DNA of 64,000 nucleotides, taken from Paraescarpia echinospica. Lineage: Eukaryota; Annelida; Polychaeta; Sabellida; Siboglinidae. The notes below the pieces were generated by a model. The model was given only the letters and a program-made list of their open reading frames with translations, searched no databases and had not been told where the DNA came from. Numbering within the stretch: the stretch's first letter is position 1; the number at the start of each line of letters is the position of its first letter. Positions 10,499 to 20,573 of the stretch are shown here, one piece after another. The translations under genes and the position numbers were made by a program. The stretch lies in NCBI GenBank assembly GCA_020002185.1, contig CM034533.1:38772396-38836395 (forward strand). Reading direction: 5' to 3'.

Positions 10499-12078
10499 CT
10501 TCTTCTTACGTCGGATTTTTGCATAACTCGGATTAAATCTCTCGGCCCGGCTGAATCCGACTGTAGACACTATCCTTAAAGTTTCTTTCGCAATTCAGTG
10601 TTTTGCTCGTGTCGTTGTAGAATCATTAAAAGAATAAACTCTATCAAGTAGTCTACCTCGCATGTGCAAATGCATTATTTCGTTATGCTAAAGTCATCAA
10701 ACTACAAGGTTACGTTCGACTAGGCTTGTTTTAAAAAGAACCGACGGCTTTTATCACGTTGCACCCCAATAATTCACTATTGGCACTTGGCACTGGTGCG
10801 CCGAAATCAGCGCCTCGTGTCGTCAACGCAATGCTCTCGTTTATATTTTATTATAATTAATATCCATTTCCATGCATTGTAGAACTGTTCCTAAATAATC
10901 GACACCATACCATATACAATTATTATATACATTTTAACGTAAAGTAAAAGTACGCAAGATAACCTCTTAATATTAGATCGATATGCGTCGAACGGGGGTA
11001 TGGGTGTTAAACCAATTAGAGTGGGTGGCTTTATTTGCCTCTCAATATGTTGAGAACTGTGTAGATGTTTTGGTGCTTGGCATCGGAGTTGCGACCTCCG
11101 AGCATAAACTGCATCATCTTGTGGTAGATCCCTGAATATCTTTAACACCCCCGCCGTCTTGTGATGAACAATAGCACATATTCAACTCGTTTGCGTTTGT
11201 TGTGGTATAGATCTACAACTCTATTGGAAAGAAAAGATCGTAAAATACTGACGCTAAAAGTAAACAATTGCTATTTTCGATGCCAACCAAATAGTTCCCA
11301 AAAGAATGTGCTCGATATTCAATATGCCATCCCTCATTGATTTTAAAAATACGCATTGGTTCATTTTAATGCATGTAGTGGCAACCAATACCATGATGCT
11401 TACAAACCCGTTGCTTTAAATTTTAATTTTGCATACTGATACTTTCTTCGAACGTCTGCCATTTGAATTGATTGACTTGACTCAGCACATTTTTCAGGAA
11501 GTGTGTCATAACATTATTTGACGTAAATCGTTTTCGTGCTTCGTCACGTGATGCATCTTTCACGAGAGACGCGACGCGTCATTCAAAATGGAAGTTGTTC
11601 ATCCGAAATCACTCCAAGGAATCTTCTTTTTCAGATTCTCTAATTGAAAGTAAGCGTAATTATTTGTTTTTTTATTGATGGATTATTGTAGTAGACTAAG
11701 ACCTAGTTATGCTACAATACGTTGCAACTCATTCAAACACTGACTATAGTTCGTCAAAAATTAATAGCTAAAGTAAACTAATCTGATACCGTTTTCCCAA
11801 TTGCCGCCACTACGAGGACACGGGAACTAATCAGCAAGGTTCTTCGTGGGTTCATGTAAATGTTATCTTAATGGAATTGAAGACGATAGTCACACTTTTG
11901 CCTTACCAGTGCAATAATGTTCTTGAAATGAGCACTATTTTTGTGACGTCATATTACGTTCTGTGACCGAAACCGCAAAACCATTCAAAGTTGGAGAATC
12001 ACGGCTAAGCTCACATTAATCGAAACTTATTGATAGTATGAGAAAGCACCTGAAAGCACCTCTCCCAAGTTCATTCAT

Positions 12079-12239
12079 GTGAGTGTGTGTGTGTGTGTGT
12101 GTGTGTGCGTGCGTGCGTGCGTGTGTGTATTTGTGTGTAGTATGTATGTATGTATGTATAATATATGTATATATGTAATTCACATACACATGCGTGTAAA
12201 CAATATGTATATAGTGTACATGCACGTGTGTGTGTGTGA

Positions 12240-12334
<95 letters not shown>
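12079..12334. repeat. (TG)n and (CA)n microsatellites
   Basis: A TG/TGCG run at 12079-12140 and a nearly perfect CA run of about 45 units at 12242-12332. Between them lies a short ATG-TATG-rich stretch. Open frames of poly Cys-Val or Thr-His come from the repeat. Confidence 0.97.
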
Positions 12335-12337
<3 letters not shown>

Positions 12338-12669
12338 TCATTCCCTGTATCACTGATTGCCTTCGTTGGTCTTGATTGAGGGAACCAGGCGCGTGCGTCC
12401 AACACGAAAGACCAATTCCCGTAAATCCCCACAACTACCCGTCCGATTATCATCCCGCCGTTTGGTTATACATTGAGACGATAAGCAATCATAGTACTTC
12501 CTTTCAGATTTGGACGTTTAAGGTGTGGGGGATAAATGCACTTTGACAGATCAATGTACCGGGGATAGGCTCTAAAAATGTATTCAGCAGCCCGTGGATC
12601 GCGAGGATGGTTGAAACATTAGAATCAGCTATCATCGTAATCATAATTCTTCAGTTGCAGACGTCTGTC

Positions 12670-13366
12670 ATGGACAAGCGATCAATCACAGTGTTCACTG
12701 TGTTAGCAGCCATCATGGTGAGTTCGGAATAAAATATTAAATATAGCTTAGAAAGTACCTCCATACAGCGTGTGAGTGTGCGCGTGTGTACATACGTTCC
12801 TGAGTGCGTATGTGTGCGTATGTGTGTATGTGTGTTATATTAAAATTTTCCTCATAGACAGTTTGCACCTCCGGTGAGACACTTTCAGGGATAAATGTAG
12901 GACATCTCTGAAGAAAAGTAGCGTTTTTAATGTTTTTGAAATTCCTCGTGGATTAAGGGTTCTTAATCCACGTTACGCATGTTTTGTGCGATTGTTCCGA
13001 GCTACCGATCATAATAAACGCCCGGTATAAATACTTTGGGAATAAATATTGTATGCCTGTGTGAATGTACACTGGCGCCGCCTACGAATGACCAATGACC
13101 GAAGCGTATCGATGTTTCAGCTCACTGGGATTGTGACAATTTCGTTCGGCCTGCATTTGTACTCAGTCCACTCGGGTCCCATGGGCGTGTTCGCGCGCAT
13201 ACCATTAGGTAACGAAGTTGTGACCGAAACGACCATGGGGTCCTTGTCAACGATCGAGAAGGAAGTGCTGCTCCTGATCGCCATCGGTGCCTTGATCGTG
13301 TTTCTTGCCTTGGTCTTGTTGGCTGGAATCATGGTGGAAGAAATACGACATCGCGCCTTCATTCTG
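12670..13366 (+). CDS. Two exons of a host-like small membrane protein gene (partial)
   Basis: Exon 1 (12670-12717, 16 codons) ends at a GTGAGT donor; exon 2 (13121-13366, 82 codons) follows a TTTCAG acceptor and ends at a GTAAAT donor. All junctions are phase 0, and the frame runs through without a stop. The product begins with a hydrophobic stretch across the junction (TVFTVLAAIM, then LTGIVTISFGLHL) and has a second strongly hydrophobic segment (VLLLIAIGALIVFLALVLLAG), so two membrane passes or a signal anchor plus one pass. The family is not recognised. A further exon should exist because exon 2 ends in a donor; none is visible before the LINE and Polinton 1, so the gene may be disrupted or continue beyond them. 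Confidence 0.55.
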
Positions 13367-13632
13367 GTAAATACCCAACATTCATCCATAGTTAATGATA
13401 GGATAATTGTGTCTACATCAGGAGGCATACATACATCAATGCTAACACATTTTAACAGTTTCATATGAATGTACTGCAGTATAATATTGAGAGTATATTA
13501 TAGGACATCAAAACTAAACCGTACGAAACATAATATATTTCAATACCATACGAAACGCACTGATATATGTATTAATCATTAGGATGGCATTTACAATGCC
13601 GGGCTTTATAACGACATTTCACAAATATACAG

Positions 13633-15345
13633 TTACATAAATGAGCCGAGAAGTGTAAATATACTGAATAAGAGCGATCTACCTTGACCGAGTGCATGTA
13701 ATTGTATTAGGGAGTGTCCTCTGTTACCGGATCGTAATGCCACATCCTCCCATTTGAGGAAGTTTGGTGCGGATTTATTATCATATAGGTTATGCATTAT
13801 TTTATAGACTTCAATCATGTCTCCTCTTACTGTTCGATATGCTAATGTAGGTAACTTAAGTAATTTAAGTCTTTCAATATATATAATAAGTCTCTCGTAC
13901 CAGGTAGTTCTTTTGTGGCTCTTCCCTGGACATTTTATATGGCTATTTTATGTTTCGTCTTATATGGATACCATACTGCTATTGCATTATCTAGGTGGGA
14001 TCTAACCATAGTCTTATATAGTGGCAAGAAAGTGCATGTATCTAAGATTTGAAAAGTTCTTTTGATTATGTTTGTTATTCTTGTTGCTTCATTAACCACT
14101 TGGTTGTTGTGATCGTCAAATGAAAGTTTTGAATCAATAATTACTCCTAAATCTATTTGTTTGTTTATCTGTAGTGACAAGAGCATGTTTAACATTATTT
14201 GTTGACATGAAATATTTGTTTTCACCTATATTATTTTCCCACTTTCCATGTGTAGACATTTATCGGGATGGAATTTTAACAACCACTTGTCGCTCCATTG
14301 TTCTAGGATGCTTATATCATGTTATAGTATATACTGGTCATCTTTATTTGTTACGGCTCTAAATATCTTGATGTCATTAGCAAATAGAAATGTATTTGAA
14401 ATTGTTAGATATGGGAGGTCATTTATATATATATATATATATATATATAAATATATATATATATAGAACAAAAAGTAGGAGTCCTAGGACGGAACCCTGA
14501 GTATCCATGATATTACCTCTTTCCAGCTAAACTCTTCTCCATTTACTGAAACTTTTTGTCTTGTATTTGTGATGAATGATTCTATCAAGTTAACCAGTTC
14601 TTCTGAAATGTTGAAGCTTTTTTATTTACTAATTAGTGTTTTATGTGGCACGGTGTCGAAGGCTTGTAAAACATCGGTGTGGTTGCCCTTATCCATTTCT
14701 TTAATCCAGACGTCTATTATTTTGATTAGTTGTAGAACTGTTGATCGGCCAGATATAAATCAATATTGTTTTTGACTGAATAGGTTATTGACTTTCATGT
14801 AGTTTATAATGTGGTTTCTAATAATTTTTTCACACATTTACATACAATGCTTGTTAAAATTATTGGGCGGAAGTTACTAGCTAATTTCTGTTTCGTTTTT
14901 TTTATATAAATTGCTGATAGTTTAGCCTCTTTCCAGTCATCGGGAATGCAGGACGTTTTAATCGACGTTTCATAAATTAGTTTTAAAGGTTGGCAAATAC
15001 TTTCAGACAACTCATTTATTAGCCTGGCGCCTATTCCATCTGGGCCAGGCGATTTGATTATATTAAGTTGTTTTAACGTCAATAATATTATATTTTCGTT
15101 TTTTTTAGCTTGTCCATCGCACGTTTATTGTTTACTTTAGGTATAGTTGTTACAGGCCCTGACTGTTCTGTGGTGAATACACTGGAGAAGTAGTCAGCCA
15201 GAATATTTGCTTTTTCTCCATCTTCATGTGTGTTTGAGATTTTGGGTTTGAGTGGTCTATGTTACATTCCCCAATTCCTTGTTTAATTGTAGTTTTTGAT
15301 TTGTAGTATTTCCAAAAGACTTTTGATTTTGGTCGGGGATGCTAA
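13633..15345 (-). mobile_element. CR1/Jockey-like LINE, reverse transcriptase remnant
   Basis: Read on the minus strand, the order is a pre-RT segment (about 15340-15090), an RT start with KSPGPDGIGARLINELSE (15082 down), AFDTVPHKTL (about 14670), a FADD box degraded to FAND (about 14385) and a C-terminal part down to 13633. Several frameshifts and stops break it. The 5' part is cut at about 15345, 26 bp before the terminus of Polinton 1. No poly(A) tail or target duplication was recognised. Confidence 0.8.
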
Positions 15346-15371
15346 GTTTCGTTCGACCTCCTTTCGGCGCA

Positions 15372-15768
15372 AGTAGTATGCTCGCACATTTGGAGGGGTA
15401 TTCTGAGGAGTTTAAGCGATATTAGGGAGGTTTCGAAAGCCTCCCCCCTGAGCAAAGTGAGTAGTCACGTGACCTGTGCCTCCTAGCGGAAAGAAGTGTA
15501 CCTAAGCGTCCGTAGTGCCATCTAGCGACTCGGACTTTAAAACATGTGATGTATGTATGTATGAAGAATTAGTACTAAGGGAATAACTATTAAAAACCAC
15601 AGTTTGAAAGTTGATTAGGTTGTTAATGATAACGAGGAGTGTAGAGAGGTATTAGTTGTATATGAATGTACGTGTATGTGAGGGGAGTGTATGAATGTGC
15701 GTGTATGAAAGAACTAACGAAACACAAGAGTATACGAGTGCACATGTATTTTATTAACGAATGATACA
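15372..15768 (+). repeat. P1 left terminal inverted repeat
   Basis: Matches the reverse complement of 31653-32107 with a few substitutions and two deletions relative to it. It carries the inward-facing sequence AGTAGTATGCTCGC at the tip, a CTCF-like CTCCTAGCGGA/CACGTG segment, and at its inner edge TTTATT (15748-15753), which is an AATAAA signal for minus-strand genes running out of the element. Confidence 0.95.
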
Positions 15769-15828
15769 AGCGTATAATATGAAACCGTGTTGTATTAAGC
15801 GAAGTACACGAAGACTTGTGGGTGAGTG

Positions 15829-16005
15829 AACACCACGACAGAGGTCGTGAGCTTAGGGGTCAATACGACCACGCCAGTGGCTCGTGGGATGACGATGATG
15901 GTACGACTTACGGGTGAGTGAACACCGCGTCAGAGGTCGTGAGCTTACGGGTGTGTGACCACCGCGCCATAGGCTCGAATCGTTAATGACGATGATGATG
16001 ATATC
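15829..16005. repeat. Direct repeat between left TIR and protease gene
   Basis: Two copies of roughly 85-90 bp start GGGTGAGTGAACACC and contain AGAGGTCGTGAGCTTA followed by a second GTGAACACC-like block. They lie in the presumed 3' untranslated region of the protease gene. No function is visible. Confidence 0.7.
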
Positions 16006-16025
16006 TGTTCGTTAATGAAACACGG

Positions 16026-16478
16026 TTATTGCAGTTGTTTAAGCCAATCGAATACGCGGCAATCGTTTGCTACCAGATCAGTGCCGAAACCTTTTACGAA
16101 ATCCTTCATGACAAGTCCACGACATCGAAACATGAGATAAGCAACACAGTATCGTCCACAAACGTTAGACACGGGACTCTGCAGTCTCTTAGAATTATGA
16201 GTCCACGTTACACAATGTTTATTCAAGAAACGTCGAAACTCGACGTGTCGTGGCGGCAAGCCGTAAGAGCAGAAGTATTCGCCGCAACCGTTGGCATCTA
16301 CGTAGATAGCTATCCAGTGTTCTCCGGGTTTACCCGTGTCGTGCGTGTTGCACACGAAGGCGACGGGGTAAGCGTCTATCTGGAGTTCGAGGAGTACGTC
16401 TTTGGGTACGATCCCGCGCATGACGACACGGGCGTGCGTATCGCGGGTGAGTAGACGGACGAGCTGCATGGTTTCCAT
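16026..16478 (-). CDS. PRO: Adenain-like cysteine protease of P1
   Basis: 150 residues, the size expected for Polinton/adenovirus maturation proteases, which cleave capsid proteins during assembly. His54 sits in PGEHWIAIYV, Gln100 precedes the nucleophile region, and Cys107 lies in VCGRYCVAYL. The conserved acidic residue usually found in the EYF-D-SYG context is a cysteine here (Cys70, EYFCSYGLPP), so the classical His-Asp/Glu-Cys triad is incomplete unless another acid such as Asp61 substitutes. The start overlaps the stop of the major capsid gene as TGATG, suggesting co-expression. It is the last gene of the minus-strand series and would use the AATAAA in the TIR. Confidence 0.9.
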   Translation of the reverse strand: METMQLVRLLTRDTHARVVMRGIVPKDVLLELQIDAYPVAFVCNTHDTGKPGEHWIAIYVDANGCGEYFCSYGLPPRHVEFRRFLNKHCVTWTHNSKRLQSPVSNVCGRYCVAYLMFRCRGLVMKDFVKGFGTDLVANDCRVFDWLKQLQ

Positions 16479-17797
16479 CAGTTGTCGTAGATGACGTTAC
16501 GATTCCTGTCGATCTCCAGCACCTTCTCGAACTCGGCGTAGGCGACGACGTTCACAGTGGTTGTCAGCGCGTTGCGGAAATGAATCTCGACGCGCAAGTT
16601 GCCCTTTTGTACCAGATGGAAGCAGCAGTCGTCGCACGCATCGGGGGTGAGGTCCACGCCGAAGAAGGTGTAGCCGTGTCGGAAGTCGTAGCGAGTCAAG
16701 CCGTTCCCTTCGTCCTGCCACGCCTTACCCGTCGAGGTGAACAGGTTATGGTAGCATCTGACAAAGAGGTTGTTGTCGAAGTCGGGCTGGAAAGGTTTGG
16801 CGGGTATCTGTCGTCCGTCGACGTACACGGCGAAGAAGTTGATGTGGTTGTTTTTAGCGTGAAAGGGATTTTTGTCGTAGCATCCGTTGTAGGCGTCGTT
16901 ATCGATGCAGCATATCACAAGACGTTTCGGAATAGTACCAAGAAAGAGGTTCTCGCGCGTGTACGAATGGGTACCTGTGGGAATAGAGTAGACCTTTCAT
17001 TCGACAGGTCGCAGCGGATACTTGGCGGTGGCCTTTTCGAGGGCTTTGATGTGTGCCATCTGCACACTCGGGTTCAGGGTGACTTTCTTGACGAACAGTG
17101 TAGCGTTGACGATCTGTATCTTGTAGGCGGGGTTGGCTCCACCAGCAATGAGCGCGAACGCATCCTTGCTGCGTACGAAACGCATCTTGAGCTCGACACC
17201 GTTGATGAGGAGTTTATCCTGAAGCAAGAGGTCGACGTGGACACGACATATCATGTCGACCACACGACTCTGGGCGATCATGTGGCGTCTGGCAACGAAC
17301 CCCGCGTTGGCTGTCGGATTGGCACCATCAATGACGACGGCGTCCATACGACCGGCCGTGTCCTTGTACCACATCTGACTCGTCAGTTGCGTCTCCTTGG
17401 CATCGTCACCGTAACTGAGCAGCGTCTCTATGTAGGCACGGTATGGATACGTGTTGGTCGAGGGAGTTACGAGCGTTCCGTTCAGGTAGAAATCGACCTG
17501 ACCGAACAGCGAATGGAGCCAGTTATTCACGGGAGCGACGGGATCGGCGGGGTCGAGATCACTTCCGTCGGCACGCGTCACCTTCGCCGGAACGTGTAGT
17601 TTCGTGTCGGCGAGATCCAAGTAATCGTCTCCCGAACCGGGTACGACGAATTCGATCGGTCCACCCGAGTCGAGCGAGGACACCGGCTGGTGATGGACCG
17701 TGTGACTGTCGATGATGGCGGTCTGAGTCAGAGGTACGGTGAAGAGATCGAGTTCGCTCTTGAGTCCCTCACACGATAGTTTATGAACGAACGCCAT
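16478..17797 (-). pseudogene. MCP: Major capsid protein (double jelly-roll type) of P1, with one in-frame stop
   Basis: The frame is open from the ATG at 17797 to 16478 except for one TGA at 16997-16999; the P2 homologue has TGC (Cys) at the same place. Downstream of the TGA the reading frame continues without any shift and stays conserved with P2. MAFVHK was chosen as start because P2 starts MAFVHR at the equivalent place; an upstream ATG at 17818 adds seven residues. Typical strings are YLDLADTKLHVPAK, NTYPYRAYIETLLSYG, FVRSKDAFAL and CIDNDAYNG. Such proteins form the hexon-like capsomers. The first 17 bases overlap the preceding basic-protein gene. The stop is either a nonsense mutation, a sequencing error or (unlikely) readthrough. 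Confidence 0.85.
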
Positions 17798-18200
17798 CGT
17801 CGAATATATCGGGTTCACGACGTACCTTCGGTTTCTGCTGTTTCCTCCGACGTCTCGCTGGTGTACTGACTCGTTTCGCAGGGGGTGTGCGTCTTATACG
17901 CTTACGTGGTCGCACGCCAGGGGTCAAGAGATCACTCATCATATCTCTACCGGCAGTGGTGACGCGACGTTTGGCGGCCGTTCTGATGTTCTGACCCGAC
18001 AGGACGTCGTCGGCTATGCGTGCGCCGGTCGACAGAGCTCTCTTTCCCAACGCCACGGCTCCTCTCTTGACGAGTGGCATGACGCTACGCAGTAGACTTC
18101 CGAATAGACTTCCCAGTCCGTGTCCCCGTTGGTGTCGGGCACCCACGAAATAAGGAATCGCACCTCCCGCTTGACGATCGTAGTAGTCGGTGTAATTCAT
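17781..18200 (-). CDS. Small basic virion-type protein (adenovirus pVI/pX-like) of P1
   Basis: 139 residues. An amphipathic segment after a Gly-rich stretch (RGHGLGSLFGSLLRSVMPL) is followed by KKGA-like and AALGKRALSTGARIADDVL helices and a very basic C-terminus (RKRIRRTPPAKR, RRRRKQQKPKVRR). Proteins of this plan sit next to capsid genes in Polintons and are thought to be core or minor capsid proteins; in adenovirus the comparable pVI disrupts membranes. The gene overlaps the MCP start and follows the minor capsid gene. The P2 counterpart was fused to the minor capsid gene by a deletion (38612-39618). Confidence 0.75.
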   Translation of the reverse strand: MNYTDYYDRQAGGAIPYFVGARHQRGHGLGSLFGSLLRSVMPLVKRGAVALGKRALSTGARIADDVLSGQNIRTAAKRRVTTAGRDMMSDLLTPGVRPRKRIRRTPPAKRVSTPARRRRKQQKPKVRREPDIFDDGVRS

Positions 18201-18212
18201 CTCTCTCTCTCT

Positions 18213-19017
18213 CTAGAACAGTGCCGTCCGTTGCCGTTGGAAATGAAGTGTCACCGTCATCTTACCAACCTCGAATGGCACGCGATTTCCGGTGTCGTCT
18301 CTTATATCTATCTCGATCGTGCCAAATTCTTTGTAGAGCACGGGTACGTAGTGAATCTTGTCGAAGGTCTTCGATACGATGTCGCCATGGCGACCGCTCA
18401 CCGGGATGATGCGCAGCAGCGGCACGAGACTGTCACCAACAACTCGTGGTTCCACGACATCCGTATAGATGTAGAGCGAGTCGAGCCCTCGTTCCATGGT
18501 GATCACGGTGTCGGCTTCCGTGATCAATACCTTGAACTCGGGTGCATCGGGATCCTTCGGGAGATACTCCAGCGTAGCGGTGCGAAAGCCGAGAACGGCG
18601 GTCAGTATAGCAGCACGGAAGACGGTATTCGGTGCCATGTGCACCGATACCTTATGCGTAATGATGTTGTAGCTCAGTTTCACTCGTCCCTCTCCCACCA
18701 CTCGACGTAGAGAGGCGTTAATGGCGAAGATCAGTGACCACGGATCTTTATAGTATCCGGTTCCGATTCGGATAGTCTTCGTGTGCAGGGACCGTGGGTG
18801 CTCTTCGTCTATCGGTAGTGTCACAGCGAACCCCACGTCGTCGTCTACGATGTTGTACCAACTGTGCGGGTACTGTACCTCACCAGTCCGCATTCCCATT
18901 GTCCCCGTAGTAGGATACGTTTCGGTAGCGTCGTGATGTAGTGGGTCAGCGTGTTGTCGGGGTGCGTGTGCATGGAAGCATTGCTAGGCAACGTGAGATA
19001 GAAATCATCGGTTCCAT
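18213..19017 (-). pseudogene. mCP: Minor capsid (penton-like) protein of P1, frameshifted
   Basis: The bulk is open from about 18899 to 18213 and contains EVQYPHSWYNI near its start and YIYTDVVEPRVVGDSLVPLL, KIHYVPVL in the second half, as in other Polinton minor capsid proteins. The N-terminal part (FYLTLPSNASM, about 19005) is in another frame, shared with the membrane-protein gene upstream. Compared with P2, one base is missing near 18868, and the ATG at 19017 is out of frame with FYLTLP, so there seem to be two small indels. The product would be the vertex protein interacting with MCP. Confidence 0.75.
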
Positions 19018-19327
19018 GTTGTTGTTGTTTCAACGTCGGACTGGGTAGCAGGTAAACCAACGAACTGCTCAACAGGGCCGTCCACAGAGTCGGATCGTGG
19101 TGGCCGAACGTCAGGTTGTAGATGCTGACCAAGATGACCGTGTACAAGACGACGACCTGACACAGAAAGACGATCTCCTCTTTGGGACACGCGGTACCGA
19201 ATATGTGCCACGGAGTCCTCTCTTTCTTTAGTGGTGGCTGTGGCGGTAGAGTGTCGACGTCGTCTTCTTCTTCTTCTTCTTCTTCTTCGTCGCTAACGGT
19301 GATGCGTGATGTTGTCTCGTCTGCCAT
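18845..19327 (-). CDS. Single-membrane-pass protein of P1 (runs into the minor capsid frame)
   Basis: The start at 19327 (MADETTSR) was chosen because P2 starts MTDEVTTT at the same place. An acidic N-terminus with a Glu/Asp run precedes PKEEIVFLCQVVVLYTVILV, one membrane segment, then a second hydrophobic patch (LWTALLSSSLVYLLPSP). In P2 the homologue ends shortly after LLPSP; here the frame stays open and reads on into the minor capsid N-terminal segment until 18845, which is most simply explained by small indels. Polintons usually carry such a small membrane protein upstream of the minor capsid gene. Role unknown. Confidence 0.65.
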   Translation of the reverse strand: MADETTSRITVSDEEEEEEEEDDVDTLPPQPPLKKERTPWHIFGTACPKEEIVFLCQVVVLYTVILVSIYNLTFGHHDPTLWTALLSSSLVYLLPSPTLKQQQHGTDDFYLTLPSNASMHTHPDNTLTHYITTLPKRILLRGQWECGLVRYSTRTVGTTS

Positions 19328-19367
19328 ACGTGGACGACTGACATCGCGACGGACGTACAATTAGTCT

Positions 19368-20435
19368 TTATAACCCGACGAGACCCTTGGCATCGATCCA
19401 GCTGTTGAACTTCGAAGGATATCCGACCCATTTCACCAACACCTCCCGTCGCCTGCCTGCCTTGCGGCGCTGTACTATCGATTCCACACGGTACAGTTTA
19501 TCGACCGGAACCGTCACCTTCTGCATCTCCGGTTCGTAGAAGGTACCGTCCAGTATCTCGCCGAGATCGTCCGTTAGACGATAGACGGGTGGATCGGACG
19601 GATGCACTTCACGTATCGTGAATAGTTCCTCTGTCCAATTCATCGTATAACCTTTATCGAACCGTCTCTTGACCTTGCTGATACGTATGCGATCCCCCAC
19701 GTGGTACTTGGGTACACCCTTACCGTGATGACCACCGTACAGACGCTGCCACACCTCTTCCTGATTAGTCGCATCCACCTGTGACGGAGACATCCCGATG
19801 CTGCGGTGAGGCGTGTCGTTGTACGAGCGCACCAAATCCGGAAGGATATCGATGTACCGCGACGCTGCTTTGTGTGTCAGGTATCGCCACATCCGCGACA
19901 TTAGTGTGCGATTGAAGCGTTCCACGATGCTCGCCTTGATCTCCGCGTTGAAGGTGGAGAAGTGGTGGATACCGTATCTGTCCAATACACCCCGAACGCT
20001 ACGGTTATAGAATTCCAGACCTCTATCGGTCAGCAACGACAGCGGTTGAATGTCGGTGAAGAGACCGTTCAGCGCCTTCGACACAGACGTCGCCGACTTG
20101 TTCTTCAGTGGAACGCATCGGGCGACTTTCGAGAAGACGTCGATCACCGTGAGCAGGAACGTTGTACCGTCGTTTTCTTTTTTCAGACTGGACACGTCAA
20201 CGAGATCGGCCTGCCACTGTTGATCCCGTCCTCCGACGACCGTACGCCGACGCTTGAAACGAACTCTGACCGGTTTATGTAGTGTATAGGCGTTCTGTTC
20301 CGATAGCCATTGTTCGACGATTTTTCTCGGTACGCGCGGTACGGCGGTTCGTCGCAAAGACGCGATTCCTCCGTAACTACCCACCTTGGCGGGGTTGAAG
20401 TAGACGTCCTCCAGCTGTTTACGACGGCGCACCAT
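19368..20435 (-). CDS. INT: Retroviral-type integrase with C-terminal chromodomain (P1)
   Basis: 355 residues from the ATG at 20435. The N-terminal part has the usual Polinton-type tract VYFNPAKVGSYGG. The catalytic core shows Asp77 (WQADLVDV), Asp137 (LLTDRGLEFYN) and Glu172 (ASIVERFNRTL); the second Asp and Glu are 35 positions apart, as in DDE integrases. SYNDTPHRSIGMSPSQV follows, then an SH3-like/GDRIRI region and a chromodomain at about 318-355 (VLVKWVGYPSKFNSWI). The enzyme inserts linear element DNA into the genome; the chromodomain may direct it to modified histones. All catalytic residues are present and the frame is intact. The P2 copy lost the first Asp-to-middle segment. Confidence 0.95.
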   Translation of the reverse strand: MVRRRKQLEDVYFNPAKVGSYGGIASLRRTAVPRVPRKIVEQWLSEQNAYTLHKPVRVRFKRRRTVVGGRDQQWQADLVDVSSLKKENDGTTFLLTVIDVFSKVARCVPLKNKSATSVSKALNGLFTDIQPLSLLTDRGLEFYNRSVRGVLDRYGIHHFSTFNAEIKASIVERFNRTLMSRMWRYLTHKAASRYIDILPDLVRSYNDTPHRSIGMSPSQVDATNQEEVWQRLYGGHHGKGVPKYHVGDRIRISKVKRRFDKGYTMNWTEELFTIREVHPSDPPVYRLTDDLGEILDGTFYEPEMQKVTVPVDKLYRVESIVQRRKAGRRREVLVKWVGYPSKFNSWIDAKGLVGL

Positions 20436-20573
20436 GATGACGTACGTATGATATAATCGATGGTAATCCCACACACGATGGGAAGTCCGCTGTAAGCAAC
20501 ACCGGTAAACAGACGTGTTAGACTGTCTCGTAGATCACACATTATGTCGGTGAATCGAGATGATGCGTATCTT

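Larger units (their letters stand above)
8441..12669. other. Intergenic region with microsatellites, no gene seen
   Basis: AT-rich sequence without a supported coding region. A 5' untranslated exon ending in a donor-like AAA/GTAAGC at about 11648 is conceivable (short ATG frame closed by TGA), and could belong to the gene starting at 12670, but this is weak. Open frames around 10175-10570 and 12016-12453 are products of TA and CA repeats. Confidence 0.5.

Noticed and set aside
10175..10570. 131-codon Tyr/Ile-rich open frame
   Set aside because: It is produced by the TA microsatellite.
12016..12453. Open frames of poly-Cys/Val or poly-Thr/His on both strands
   Set aside because: They are translations of CA/TG dinucleotide repeats.
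16997..16999. Selenocysteine at the P1 capsid TGA
   Set aside because: No selenocysteine insertion structure could be recognised by eye, and a single-base mutation is simpler.
16580..17599. 339-codon plus-strand open frame over the capsid gene
   Set aside because: It is antisense to the conserved major capsid gene and has no recognisable domain; GC-rich coding DNA often opens the opposite strand.
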